Origin: Pseudomonas mosselii
Lineage (GTDB): Bacteria; Pseudomonadota; Gammaproteobacteria; Pseudomonadales; Pseudomonadaceae
Direction of reading: 5' to 3'
Assembly: GCF_003205295.1 (NCBI RefSeq)
Contig: NZ_QJRP01000034.1
Location: 1-51,852, forward strand
DNA: 51,852 nt
The notes beneath the pieces are model-generated. The model worked only from the letters and a program-made list of their open reading frames with translations. It searched no databases and had not been told where the DNA came from. Numbering within the stretch: the stretch's first letter is position 1; each line of letters opens with the position of its first letter. Positions 10,199-18,459 of this stretch are shown piece after piece. The position numbers and the translations under genes are program-made.

Positions 10199-11466
10199 AA
10201 CGTTCAGCCAGGCGCTTCAGCCGGCCGACCCTTCGCGCCGTGCTCGGGCGGGGTCACCTGGGCGTGGCCTTGCTCGCTGCGGGGCTGGCCGGGGTGCTGG
10301 TGACCCTGCTCGGGGTGGCGGCGTTGCGCGTGTATGCCAACCACAACCTGCACCTGATCGCCCGCTCCATCAACTACACCGTAGAGGCTGCCGTGGTGTT
10401 CGACGACAGTGCCGCGGCCAACGAGGCCCTGGCGCTGATCGCCTCCACCGAGGAGGTGGCCGACGCCAAGGTATACGACAACGATGGCGACCTGCTTGCC
10501 CACTGGCAGCGCGACGAGCAGGGGGTAATGGCGCAGTTGCAGTCGCAAGTGGCGCGCAGCCTGCTGGAGGAGCCGATCAGCATGCCGGTGCAGCACATGG
10601 GCCAGCGGGTCGGCCATATCGAGCTGACCGGGCAGGGCGGCAGCCTGGTGCGCTTCCTGCTCAGCGGCCTGGTGGGCATCCTGGTGTGCACGGTGCTCAG
10701 CGCGGTGCTGGCGCTGTACCTGTCGCGACGCCTGTTCGGCGATATCATCCGCCCCCTGCGTAACCTGGCCAGCGTTGCCCATGCCGCGCGGCGCGAGCGC
10801 AGTTTCGACCGGCGGGTGCCGCAGACCCAGATCGCCGAGCTCAACGAACTGGGCAACGACTTCAATGCCCTGCTCGACGAGCTGGAGGTCTGGCAGAGCC
10901 ACCTGCAGAGCGAGAACGAAAGCCTCGCCCACCAGGCCAGCCATGACAGCCTCACCGGCCTGCCCAACCGCGCCTTCTTCGAAGGTCGGCTGAGCCGTAG
11001 CCTGCGCAATGCCGCCCGTACCGAAGACCATCTGGCGCTGTTGTTCCTCGACAGCGACCACTTCAAGCAGATCAACGACAGCCTCGGCCATGCGGTGGGG
11101 GATGAAGTGCTGATCAGCGTGGCCAGCCGCGTACGTGCGCAATTGCGCGAGCATGACCTGGTGGCGCGCCTGGGCGGCGACGAGTTCGCCGTGCTGCTGA
11201 CGCCACTGCACTCGCGCGAGGATGCCCAGCGCATCGCCGAGAAGATCATCGCCAGCATGAGGCTGCCGGTGCAGCTGGAGGACGGCACCAGCCTGACTAC
11301 CTCGCTGAGCGTTGGTATCGCCTATTACCCGGACGACGGTCGCGACCCGGCCAGTCTGCTCAATGCCGCCGATGCGGCGATGTACCAGGCCAAGCGCAAT
11401 CGCCGTGGCCATTGGCAAGTGGCGCAGACGGAACGCTGCGCCCCTGATGCAAAGAACAGGAGCTGA
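10195..11466 (+). CDS. yfiN: YfiN/TpbB-like membrane diguanylate cyclase
   Basis: Inner-membrane diguanylate cyclase (423 residues) making cyclic-di-GMP from two GTP. One membrane segment lies near residues 22-43, then a periplasmic PAS-like region, a second segment near 153-178, a HAMP linker and a C-terminal GGDEF domain. The active-site loop is intact (GGDEF, residues 327-331), and an RxxD product-inhibition site (REHD, 318-321) sits exactly five residues before it, so feedback inhibition by c-di-GMP is expected. The start overlaps the yfiR stop. A longer open frame from 10054 is only overlap with yfiR. Position between yfiR and yfiB supports the assignment. Confidence 0.92.
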   Translation: MKRSARRFSRPTLRAVLGRGHLGVALLAAGLAGVLVTLLGVAALRVYANHNLHLIARSINYTVEAAVVFDDSAAANEALALIASTEEVADAKVYDNDGDLLAHWQRDEQGVMAQLQSQVARSLLEEPISMPVQHMGQRVGHIELTGQGGSLVRFLLSGLVGILVCTVLSAVLALYLSRRLFGDIIRPLRNLASVAHAARRERSFDRRVPQTQIAELNELGNDFNALLDELEVWQSHLQSENESLAHQASHDSLTGLPNRAFFEGRLSRSLRNAARTEDHLALLFLDSDHFKQINDSLGHAVGDEVLISVASRVRAQLREHDLVARLGGDEFAVLLTPLHSREDAQRIAEKIIASMRLPVQLEDGTSLTTSLSVGIAYYPDDGRDPASLLNAADAAMYQAKRNRRGHWQVAQTERCAPDAKNRS

Positions 11467-11469
11467 ACC

Positions 11470-11970
11470 GTGATAAAGCGTTATTCCGTGCTGCGTTTCC
11501 CGTTATTCACCCTGCTGCTGGCGCTGCTGGCCCTCGCCGGCTGCCAGAGCGTGCCGCCCAAGGGGCTGACCCCTGAGCAGGTCGCCGTGCTCAAGCGCGA
11601 GGGCTTCGCCCCGACCGACGAGGGCTGGGCGTTCGACCTGTCCGGCAAGGTGCTGTTCGGCAGTGACCTGGACAGCCTCAACAGCGCCAGCGAGTCGATC
11701 GTCGAGCGCATCGGCAAGGCGCTGTTGTCGGTGGACATCCAGCGCGTGCGCATCGACGGCCATGCCGACGCCTCGGGCAAGGCTGCCTACAACCAGCAGC
11801 TCTCCGAACGCCGTGCCCAGAGCGTGGCCAAGGCCTTGATCGGCATCGGCATGCAGCCGCAGAACATCCAGACCCGCGGCATGGGCAGCAGCCAGCCGGT
11901 GGCGGATAACCGCACGGCGGCAGGGCGCATGGAGAATCGGCGGGTGTCGATCGTGGTGGCGTCGGATTGA
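11470..11970 (+). CDS. yfiB: YfiB-like OmpA-family outer-membrane lipoprotein
   Basis: Outer-membrane lipoprotein (166 residues) with a C-terminal OmpA-like peptidoglycan-binding domain. The lipobox is LAGC, after the hydrophobic LFTLLLALLALAG. The OmpA core is seen as DGHADASGKAAYNQQLSERR and the NRRVSI ending. In the YfiBNR system the lipoprotein traps YfiR at the envelope and so releases YfiN. It uses a GTG start 3 nt after the yfiN stop, preceded by an AGGAG element at 11458-11462, and is the last gene of the yfiRNB operon. A REP hairpin follows. Confidence 0.9.
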   Translation: MIKRYSVLRFPLFTLLLALLALAGCQSVPPKGLTPEQVAVLKREGFAPTDEGWAFDLSGKVLFGSDLDSLNSASESIVERIGKALLSVDIQRVRIDGHADASGKAAYNQQLSERRAQSVAKALIGIGMQPQNIQTRGMGSSQPVADNRTAAGRMENRRVSIVVASD

Positions 11971-11977
11971 TGCACCC

Positions 11978-12025
11978 ATCGCGGGGCAAGCTGGTCCAAG
12001 CGTGTGAGCGGGCTTGCCCCGCGAT
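11978..12025. repeat. REP inverted pair (GCGGGGCAAGC family)
   Basis: ATCGCGGGGCAAGC (11978-11991) and its exact reverse complement GCTTGCCCCGCGAT (12012-12025) form a hairpin between the convergent yfiB and the LysR gene. It is one of several copies of the same family in the window and may also stop transcription from both sides. Confidence 0.85.
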
Positions 12026-12036
12026 GATGCGTACCC

Positions 12037-12987
12037 TCAATCCCGAGCGAACTTCATCTCCCGTGTCTCCCCCATCAACAACGGCGCATTGGCCTCGGTC
12101 ACCTCGCGGATGTAATCCCACAACAGGGTGATCCGCTTGAGCTTGCGCAGATCCTCCCGGCAGTACATCCAGAACTGCCGCGTCACCTCGATCTCCTCAG
12201 GCAGCACCGTCACCAGCCGTGGGTCCTGCGCCGCCAGGAAGCACGGCAGGATCGCCAGTCCGCGCCCCTGCAAGGCCGCCGTGTACTGGGCGATCACGCT
12301 GGTGCTGCGCAGGTGCGCGTTGGCGTTGGGGATCAGGTTGGCCAGGTACAGCAGCTCCGAGCTGAACGCCAGGTCGTCCACGTAGCTGATGAACGGATGG
12401 CGCCCCAGGTCGGCGATCTTGCGGATCGGCTCGTGGCTGTCCAGGTAGTCCTGGGTGGCATACAGGCGCAGGCGGTAGTCGCACAGCTTGCAGCACACGT
12501 AAGGCCCATGCTCGGGCCGCTCCAGGGCGATGACGATATCGGCCTCGCGCTTGGACAGGCTGATGAAGTGCGGCAGCGGCAGGATATCCACCGAGATCGC
12601 CGGCCAGGCATCGACGAAATGGCTCAGCTGCGGGGTGACGAAGAAGCTACCGAAGCCTTCGGTGCAGCCCATGCGCACATGCCCCGACAACGCCACGCCC
12701 GACCCCGAGACCTGCTCGCAGGCCATGTGCAGGGTGCTTTCGATCGATTCGGCATAACCCAGCAGGCGCTGGCCTTCGGCGGTGAGAACAAAGCCGTTGG
12801 TCCGTGATTTTTCGAACAGCAAAGTGCCCAGCGCCCCTTCCAGTGAACCGATGCGCCGCGACACCGTGGTGTAGTCCACGGCCAGGCGCTTGGCCGCACT
12901 GCTGGCCTTGCGGGTGCGCGCCACCTCAAGAAAGAACTTGAGGTCGTCCCAGTTCAGCGCGCTCAGGGAGGTGAGGTCTTTTTGCAT
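12037..12987 (-). CDS. LysR-family regulator of the mmsAB operon (predicted)
   Basis: LysR-type regulator, 316 residues, with an N-terminal winged helix-turn-helix (WDDLKFFLEVARTRKASSAA, then YTTVSRRIGSLEGALG) and a C-terminal effector-binding domain. I chose ATG 12987 (MQKDLTSL) because the domain begins right after it; the open frame further upstream runs into the mmsA promoter. It is divergent from mmsA with 131 nt between them, so it probably activates mmsAB in response to a valine-pathway intermediate. In P. aeruginosa the mms regulator MmsR is an AraC-type protein, so this is a different arrangement. The inducer is not visible from sequence. Confidence 0.88.
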   Translation of the reverse strand: MQKDLTSLSALNWDDLKFFLEVARTRKASSAAKRLAVDYTTVSRRIGSLEGALGTLLFEKSRTNGFVLTAEGQRLLGYAESIESTLHMACEQVSGSGVALSGHVRMGCTEGFGSFFVTPQLSHFVDAWPAISVDILPLPHFISLSKREADIVIALERPEHGPYVCCKLCDYRLRLYATQDYLDSHEPIRKIADLGRHPFISYVDDLAFSSELLYLANLIPNANAHLRSTSVIAQYTAALQGRGLAILPCFLAAQDPRLVTVLPEEIEVTRQFWMYCREDLRKLKRITLLWDYIREVTEANAPLLMGETREMKFARD

Positions 12988-13018
12988 GATGATCCGGTTT
13001 TTTTGTGCATTCTTGTTG

Positions 13019-13038
13019 GATGTTTGCACATCTATACT
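13019..13038 (+). promoter_or_regulatory. mmsA promoter with LysR-type dyad
   Basis: The dyad GATGT-TTGC-ACATC (13019-13032) abuts a good -10 box TATACT (13033-13038). The -35 is poor (TTCTTG at 13010-13015, 17-nt spacing), as expected for an activator-dependent promoter. It lies in the 131-nt gap between the LysR gene and mmsA. Confidence 0.5.
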
Positions 13039-13118
13039 CGAACTCAGCCCCTGAGCGCCACCCCGTTCGCTGCGGCGTAGGCGTCTTCGTCCCGACAATA
13101 ATTCCAAGGAGAGCGCAG

Positions 13119-14645
13119 ATGAACGCACCCCAGACGCCCGACCAGACCAAGGTCGAGCAGGTCAAGCTGCTGATCGACGGCCAATGGGTCGAGTCCAAGA
13201 CCACCGAATGGCGCGACATCGTCAATCCGGCGACCCAGCAAGTGCTGGCGCGGGTGCCGTTCGCCACTGTCGAGGAAGTCAACGCCGCCGTGGCCGCCGC
13301 CGAGCGCGCCTTCAAGACCTGGCGCGACATCCCGATCGGCGCGCGCATGCGCATCATGCTCAAGCTGCAGGCGCTGATCCGCGAGCACAGCAAGCGTATC
13401 GCCGTGACCCTCAGCGCCGAACAGGGCAAGACCATCGCCGACGCCGAGGGCGATATCTTCCGTGGTCTCGAGGTAGTCGAGCACGCCGCCTCCATCGGTA
13501 CCTTGCAGATGGGCGAGTTCGCCGAGAACGTCGCCGGCGGTGTCGACACCTATACCCTGCGCCAGCCAATCGGCGTGTGCGCCGGCATCACCCCGTTCAA
13601 CTTCCCGGCGATGATCCCACTGTGGATGTTCCCGATGGCCATCGTCTGCGGTAACACCTTCGTGCTCAAGCCGTCCGAGCAGGACCCGCTGTCGACCATG
13701 ATGCTGGTCGAGCTGGCGCTGGAAGCCGGCATCCCGGCCGGCGTGCTCAATGTGGTGCATGGTGGCAAGCAGGTGGTCGACACGATCTGCACCCACCAGG
13801 ACATCAAGGCGATCTCGTTCGTTGGCTCGACCGAAGTCGGCACCCATGTCTACAACCTGGGCAGCCAGCACGGCAAGCGCGTGCAGTCGATGATGGGCGC
13901 CAAGAACCACGCCGTGGTGCTGCCCGACGCCAACCGCACCCAGACCATCAACGCCCTGGTCGGCGCCGCCTTCGGCGCGGCCGGCCAGCGCTGCATGGCC
14001 ACCTCGGTGGCGGTGCTGGTGGGCAAGGCCCGCGAATGGCTGCCGGATATCAAGGACGCGGCGAGCAAGCTCAAGGTCAACGCCGGCAACGAGCCGGGCA
14101 CCGATGTCGGCCCGGTGGTCTCCAAGCGCGCCAAGGAGCGTGTGCTGGGCCTGATCGAAAGCGGCATCAAGGAAGGCGCCAAGCTCGAACTGGACGGCCG
14201 CGATGTGAAGGTGCCGGGATACGAGCAGGGCAACTTCGTCGGCCCGACCCTGTTCTCCGGGGTCAAGACCGACATGCAGGTCTACACCCAGGAAATCTTC
14301 GGCCCGGTGCTGGTGACCCTGGAGGTCGACACCCTCGACGAGGCCATCGCCCTGGTCAATGCCAACCCGTTCGGCAACGGCACCGGCCTGTTCACCCAGA
14401 GCGGCGCGGCGGCGCGCAAGTTCCAGAGCGAGATCGATATCGGCCAGGTCGGCATCAACATCCCGATCCCGGTGCCGGTGCCGTTCTTCAGCTTCACCGG
14501 TTCCCGTGGCTCCAAGCTCGGCGACCTCGGCCCGTACGGCAAGCAGGTGGTGCAGTTCTACACTCAGACCAAGACCGTCACCGCCCGCTGGTTCGACGAT
14601 GACAGCGCGGGTGACGGTGTGAACACCACCATCAGCCTGCGCTAA
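13119..14645 (+). CDS. mmsA: Methylmalonate-semialdehyde dehydrogenase (CoA-acylating)
   Basis: MmsA, 508 residues, oxidises methylmalonate semialdehyde (and malonate semialdehyde) with NAD and CoA to propionyl-CoA or acetyl-CoA in valine and pyrimidine breakdown. It is an aldehyde dehydrogenase superfamily protein: the substrate/NAD region reads GVCAGITPFNFPAMIP, the catalytic cysteine is Cys292 in GQRCMATS, and EIFGPVL is conserved. ATG 13119 has a strong Shine-Dalgarno (AAGGAGAG, 13106-13113). mmsB starts 10 nt after the stop, so the two form an operon. Confidence 0.95.
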   Translation: MNAPQTPDQTKVEQVKLLIDGQWVESKTTEWRDIVNPATQQVLARVPFATVEEVNAAVAAAERAFKTWRDIPIGARMRIMLKLQALIREHSKRIAVTLSAEQGKTIADAEGDIFRGLEVVEHAASIGTLQMGEFAENVAGGVDTYTLRQPIGVCAGITPFNFPAMIPLWMFPMAIVCGNTFVLKPSEQDPLSTMMLVELALEAGIPAGVLNVVHGGKQVVDTICTHQDIKAISFVGSTEVGTHVYNLGSQHGKRVQSMMGAKNHAVVLPDANRTQTINALVGAAFGAAGQRCMATSVAVLVGKAREWLPDIKDAASKLKVNAGNEPGTDVGPVVSKRAKERVLGLIESGIKEGAKLELDGRDVKVPGYEQGNFVGPTLFSGVKTDMQVYTQEIFGPVLVTLEVDTLDEAIALVNANPFGNGTGLFTQSGAAARKFQSEIDIGQVGINIPIPVPVPFFSFTGSRGSKLGDLGPYGKQVVQFYTQTKTVTARWFDDDSAGDGVNTTISLR

Positions 14646-14655
14646 GGAGAACGCC

Positions 14656-15546
14656 ATGCGTATCGCTTTCATCGGCCTGGGCAACATGGGCGCACCCATG
14701 GCCCGCAACCTGATCAAGGCCGGGCACCAGCTCAACCTGTTCGACCTGAACAAGACCGTGCTGGCCGAACTCGCCGAGCTGGGCGGCCAGGTCAGCACCT
14801 CGCCCAAGGACGCCGCCGCCAACAGCGAGCTGGTGATCACCATGCTGCCGGCTGCCGCCCATGTGCGCGGCGTGTACCTGGATGAAGCAACCGGCGTGCT
14901 GGCCGGCATCCGCCCCGGCACCCCGACCGTGGATTGCAGCACCATCGACCCGCAGACCGCCCGTGAGGTCTCCAAGGCCGCGGCGGCCAAGGGCATCGAC
15001 ATGGGCGATGCGCCGGTCTCCGGTGGTACCGGCGGCGCGGCGGCCGGCACCCTGACCTTCATGGTCGGCGCCAGCGCCGAGCTGTTCACCACGCTCAAGC
15101 CGGTGCTGGAGCAGATGGGCCGCAATATCGTGCACTGTGGCGAGGTCGGCACCGGGCAGATCGCCAAGATCTGCAACAACCTGCTGCTGGGCATCTCGAT
15201 GATCGGCGTATCCGAGGCCATGGCCTTGGGTAATGCGCTGGGCATCGACACCAAGGTGCTGGCCGGCATCATCAACAGCTCCACCGGGCGTTGCTGGAGT
15301 TCTGACACCTATAACCCGTGGCCGGGCATCATCGAGACCGCCCCGGCTTCGCGTGGCTACACCGGCGGCTTCGGTGCCGAGCTGATGCTCAAGGACCTGG
15401 GGCTTGCCACCGAGGCCGCGCGCCAGGCGCACCAGCCGGTGATCCTCGGTGCCGTGGCCCAGCAGCTGTACCAGGCCATGAGCCTGCGCGGTGAAGGCGG
15501 CAAGGATTTCTCGGCGATCGTCGAGGGGTACCGCAAGAAGGATTGA
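14656..15546 (+). CDS. mmsB: 3-hydroxyisobutyrate dehydrogenase
   Basis: MmsB, 296 residues, oxidises 3-hydroxyisobutyrate to methylmalonate semialdehyde with NAD, the step before MmsA in valine degradation. The Rossmann start is IGLGNMGAPMARNL, the substrate-binding motif is DAPVSGGTGGAAAGTL, and a conserved helix holds GTGQIAKICNN with the catalytic lysine. Shine-Dalgarno AAGGAG precedes ATG 14656. It is the second gene of the mmsAB operon. Confidence 0.95.
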   Translation: MRIAFIGLGNMGAPMARNLIKAGHQLNLFDLNKTVLAELAELGGQVSTSPKDAAANSELVITMLPAAAHVRGVYLDEATGVLAGIRPGTPTVDCSTIDPQTAREVSKAAAAKGIDMGDAPVSGGTGGAAAGTLTFMVGASAELFTTLKPVLEQMGRNIVHCGEVGTGQIAKICNNLLLGISMIGVSEAMALGNALGIDTKVLAGIINSSTGRCWSSDTYNPWPGIIETAPASRGYTGGFGAELMLKDLGLATEAARQAHQPVILGAVAQQLYQAMSLRGEGGKDFSAIVEGYRKKD

Positions 15547-15578
15547 CGAGCGAGTGGACTTGATCGCGGGCCGGGTGG

Positions 15579-15636
15579 CCCTTCCCCTTGTAACTGCGCA
15601 CCTTGGGGAAGGGACATCGGGTTCGCGATTTTTTTT
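15579..15636 (+). terminator. Possible terminator after mmsB
   Basis: CCCTTCCCC (15579-15587) and GGGGAAGGG (15605-15613) are complementary, and a run of eight T residues (15629-15636) follows after a 15-nt gap. The gap makes this a weak intrinsic terminator at best. Confidence 0.4.
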
Positions 15637-15662
15637 GCCAGCTGTGTGGGCGTGGGAGCGGG

Positions 15663-16007
15663 TCAGGCGAAGACGAAGTACTTGCGCACCGTCTCGACCA
15701 CTTCCCAGGTTCCCTTCATCCCCGGTTCGATCACGAACACATCTCCTGCTTTCAGATGCTTCGGCTCCTCACCCTCAGGCGTGACGATGCAATAGCCATC
15801 GAGGAAGTGGCAGTACTCCCACTTCTCGTAGTTGACCTCGAACTTGCCTGGCGTGCAGATCCAGGTGCCCATGATCTTGCTGCCGTCGGCGGAAAGGTAG
15901 GCATTGAGGTTGACGGTGTGCGGGTCGCCGCCGATGCGCTTCCACTTGGTCGCGTCGACCACCGGGGTCGGGCAGGTTTCGCGCAGGACGGTGATGAAAT
16001 CGGACAT
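15663..16007 (-). CDS. Small cupin-domain protein (DUF861-like)
   Basis: A 114-residue single-cupin protein. The C-terminal half carries the cupin blocks KWEYCHFLDGYCIVTPEG and LKAGDVFVIEPGMKGTWEV, matching the cupin_3/DUF861 type that includes ureidoglycolate-hydrolase-like and EutQ-like proteins. No signal peptide is present, so it is cytoplasmic. It is convergent with mmsAB and stands alone. The biochemical function cannot be told from sequence; small cupins of this type are often annotated as cupin or transcriptional-regulator-like proteins. Confidence 0.8.
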   Translation of the reverse strand: MSDFITVLRETCPTPVVDATKWKRIGGDPHTVNLNAYLSADGSKIMGTWICTPGKFEVNYEKWEYCHFLDGYCIVTPEGEEPKHLKAGDVFVIEPGMKGTWEVVETVRKYFVFA

Positions 16008-16175
16008 GGCGTGGCTCCAGGCAACAAGTGAGATGACGCGTCACCATAGAGTCATCACCGGACGGGGAGTTGCCTGGGCTCGACGTTCAGCTGTCTGCGC
16101 GCGCTGTCCAGGATGTATGTGGTAGTTTGCACTGGCTCAATGGATGGGCATACGGACAATTCTGGAGGTTTCGCC

Positions 16176-16439
16176 ATGACTTCGATGAACACAGACGCAG
16201 TTTACGACTGGCTTTCAAATCTTGATAAGGAGGTCCTGGACGAAATCGTTTCAGATCTGAATTCGAATAAGAGTGTCTCGGACCACAGCGGCAGAGGGCT
16301 CAGCTCAACGATTATCGAGGGCTGGAAGGATCACCATACCGACTACTTGCGCGAGCGGGGATATAAAGGGGGCGACCTCGTTGTCATCACGCACACGACA
16401 GAAGACGGTACGGAGTACATTCTTCAGTCCCAACCGTAG
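16176..16439 (+). CDS. Hypothetical 87-residue protein, lower GC than neighbours
   Basis: I do not recognise this protein. It begins MTSMNTDAVYDWLSNLDK, is acidic, has no membrane segment or signal peptide, and ends in a beta-rich stretch (DLVVITHTTEDGTEYILQ). ATG 16176 has a clear Shine-Dalgarno (GGAGG, 16163-16167); an in-frame start at 16113 is less likely. Base composition is close to 50 percent GC and codon choice is less biased than in the flanking genes, suggesting recent acquisition or low expression. It is convergent with the cdsA-like gene, with 32 nt between stops. Confidence 0.65.
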   Translation: MTSMNTDAVYDWLSNLDKEVLDEIVSDLNSNKSVSDHSGRGLSSTIIEGWKDHHTDYLRERGYKGGDLVVITHTTEDGTEYILQSQP

Positions 16440-16471
16440 GCCGCACCCGGTAGTCCGCCATAGCGATTGCC

Positions 16472-17404
16472 TCACGCCCACCAGTAACGCACGAAGTGGA
16501 AGAACACCGGCGCGGCGAAGCATACCGAGTCCATACGATCGAGCATGCCGCCGTGGCCTTCGATCATGTGGCCCCAGTCCTTCACGCCGCGGTCGCGCTT
16601 GATCGCCGACATCACCAGCCCGCCGAAGAAGCCCATGGCATTGACGGTCAAGGCCATCAGCGCCGCCTGCCAGAAGGTGAACGGGGTGATCCAGCACAGC
16701 AGTGCACCGACCAGGGTGGCCAGCGCCACACCGCCGGCCAGGCCTTCGACGGTCTTCGACGGCGACAGGTTCGGCGCCACCTTGCGCTTGCCGAACAGCT
16801 TGCCGCACACGTACTGCAGCACGTCGCTGATCTGTACCACCAGGATCAGCCAGGCGATCAGCAGCAGGTTGCGGCCCTCGTAGCCGGGGATGTCCAGGGT
16901 CATCAACGCCGGCACCGACGATACGCAGTACACCGCGATCATCAGCCCCCACTGCACCTTGGAGGCGCGCTCGAGGAAGCGCGTGGTATCGCCGCCGAAG
17001 CTGGCCAGGATCGGCAGCAACAGGAACAGGTACACCGGGATGAAGATGCTGAACAGCCCGTACCAGTCCATGGCGATCAGCAGGTACTGCACCGGCAGTG
17101 CCACATAGAACGCCGCCACCAGTGCCGGGTAGTCGCTGCGTCGGGTCGGGGTGAGGGTCATGAACTCGCGCAGGGCATAGAACGACACGCCGTAGAACAG
17201 CACGATCACGCCGTACTTGCCGAACAGGAAGGCGATGCCGATCACCAGCACCATCACCCACCAGGCGTTGATGCGCGCGTTGAGGTTGTCGATCACCGCG
17301 TGCGGCGCGGGGCCGGCGCGCCATTTGAGCAGGCGGCCGATCAGGCTGGCGAGCAGCAGCAGGGCGCCGATGCCGGCGAACAGCGACAGGGTGTTGTGAT
17401 CCAT
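16472..17404 (-). CDS. ynbB: CdsA-like phosphatidate cytidylyltransferase (YnbB type)
   Basis: Integral membrane CTP:phosphatidate cytidylyltransferase of the CdsA family, 310 residues, with about eight hydrophobic segments. The CdsA signature is intact: KRDRGVKDWGHMIEGHGG followed by MLDRMDS, which carries the catalytic Asp and Lys residues. It would make CDP-diacylglycerol from CTP and phosphatidate. It is the last gene of a six-gene operon with a CDP-alcohol phosphotransferase, so it is probably a dedicated paralogue (like E. coli YnbB) rather than the housekeeping CdsA, which in pseudomonads normally lies near dxr and uppS. Its ATG lies one base after the stop of the acyltransferase gene. 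Confidence 0.88.
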   Translation of the reverse strand: MDHNTLSLFAGIGALLLLASLIGRLLKWRAGPAPHAVIDNLNARINAWWVMVLVIGIAFLFGKYGVIVLFYGVSFYALREFMTLTPTRRSDYPALVAAFYVALPVQYLLIAMDWYGLFSIFIPVYLFLLLPILASFGGDTTRFLERASKVQWGLMIAVYCVSSVPALMTLDIPGYEGRNLLLIAWLILVVQISDVLQYVCGKLFGKRKVAPNLSPSKTVEGLAGGVALATLVGALLCWITPFTFWQAALMALTVNAMGFFGGLVMSAIKRDRGVKDWGHMIEGHGGMLDRMDSVCFAAPVFFHFVRYWWA

Positions 17405-17405
17405 C

Positions 17406-18029
17406 TCAGGCTTCCTTCGGGGCCAGGTTCAGCAGGGCCTCGCGGGCCCGCTCGAGAAAGGCGTGCTTGCCCTCGTCCGGCTGCAGGTGCAGCGGCTCGC
17501 CGAAGCTCAGGGTGCACAGCAGCGGCAGCGGCAGGGCGCGGCCCTTGGGCATGACCCGGTTGAGGTTGGCGATCCACACCGGCACCAGCTCGACCTGCGG
17601 GTTGGCCGAGGCCAGGTGGAACAGGCCGCTCTTGAACGCCAGCAACGGGTCGTCGGTCAGGTTGCGCGTGCCCTCCGGGAAGAAGATCAGCGAGTCGCCC
17701 TGGGCGAAGGCATCGAGCACCGGTTGCAGCGGGTTGCCCTCGCTTGCACCGTGCTGGCGGTCGATCAGCACGCCGTTGAACACCTGGCGGATCAGGAAGT
17801 CGCGGATGCCCGGCTTGCACCAGTAGTCGGCGCCCGCCACGGGGCGGGTGCGGCGGCGCAGCGGCTCGGGCAGCGCCGCCCACAGCAGCACGAAATCACC
17901 ATGGCTGCTGTGGTTGGCGAAGTACAGGCGCTGCACCGGTTGCGGCGTGCAGCCCAGCCACAAGGCGCGGGCGCCGGTGATCAGGCGGGCGGCGGAGGTG
18001 ATGACGAAGGCGGTCAGGCTGGCGAGCAT
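17406..18029 (-). CDS. PlsC-like 1-acyl-glycerol-3-phosphate acyltransferase
   Basis: Acyltransferase of the PlsC/AGPAT family, 207 residues. Motif I is NHSSHGDF (the HX4D catalytic pair) and motif III is FFPEGTR; the acyl-acceptor region contains KPGIRDFLIRQVFNG. A hydrophobic N-terminus (LASLTAFVITSAARL) may anchor it to the inner membrane. It is shorter than E. coli PlsC (245 residues). Position in the operon suggests it supplies or remodels the phosphatidate used by the adjacent CdsA-like enzyme. The acyl acceptor and acyl donor are not known. Confidence 0.87.
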   Translation of the reverse strand: MLASLTAFVITSAARLITGARALWLGCTPQPVQRLYFANHSSHGDFVLLWAALPEPLRRRTRPVAGADYWCKPGIRDFLIRQVFNGVLIDRQHGASEGNPLQPVLDAFAQGDSLIFFPEGTRNLTDDPLLAFKSGLFHLASANPQVELVPVWIANLNRVMPKGRALPLPLLCTLSFGEPLHLQPDEGKHAFLERAREALLNLAPKEA

Positions 18030-18039
18030 GGCATTGGTC

Positions 18040-18459
18040 TTATCCGGTGAAGGGGAGGGTCAGCATTACTGCGACCTGCAGGGTCAGGCACAGGGCCTGG
18101 CGCCGCAGCAGGACCAGGGCGGCCCGGCTGCGGGTCGGCCAGTCGCGCGGGTCATTGGACGCAGGCTTGAGGCGCAGGTCGAACAGGGCGTGGTCCAGGG
18201 CCTGGGTGTCGGCGGGCAGGTCGCTGCTGGCGGCGAGGCGGGCGAACAGGTTGGCATCCAGGGCGACGCGCAGGGCCCAGTACTTGTGGGCCAGACCGAG
18301 CAGCAGCAACAGGGCGCAGAGCAGGTGAGGCAGCGGCGCCAATGGCAGGCCGAGCAATGGAGCCAGGGTGCAGGCCAGGGCCAGCAGGGTCAGGCCGTCC
18401 GACAGGCGCTCCAGTTGGCGGCCACGGGCGAGCAGGCTGGCGACGAGCAACAGCCTCAT
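18040..18459 (-). CDS. Small hydrophobic membrane protein in the ynb-like operon
   Basis: A 139-residue protein with two or three predicted membrane helices (LTLLALACTLAPLLG, LPHLLCALLLLLGLAH and QALCLTLQVAVMLTL) around a soluble stretch with DPRDWPTRSRAAL. I do not recognise a family. The start overlaps the stop of the upstream gene by 4 nt (ATGA), implying translational coupling, and the acyltransferase starts 10 nt after its stop. As I recall, P. aeruginosa has a similar small gene at this place in its homologous operon. It may be an accessory or scaffolding subunit. Confidence 0.75.
   Translation of the reverse strand: MRLLLVASLLARGRQLERLSDGLTLLALACTLAPLLGLPLAPLPHLLCALLLLLGLAHKYWALRVALDANLFARLAASSDLPADTQALDHALFDLRLKPASNDPRDWPTRSRAALVLLRRQALCLTLQVAVMLTLPFTG

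Noticed and set aside
13044..15308. 754-codon open frame antisense to mmsA and mmsB
   Set aside because: Its translation is rich in His, Gly, Asp and Gln with no recognisable domain; the sense strand holds two clear enzymes.
16472..17404. Housekeeping cdsA
   Set aside because: The catalytic motif is that of CdsA, but the gene is not beside dxr, uppS or bamA and is embedded in the ynb-like operon, so a paralogue is more likely.
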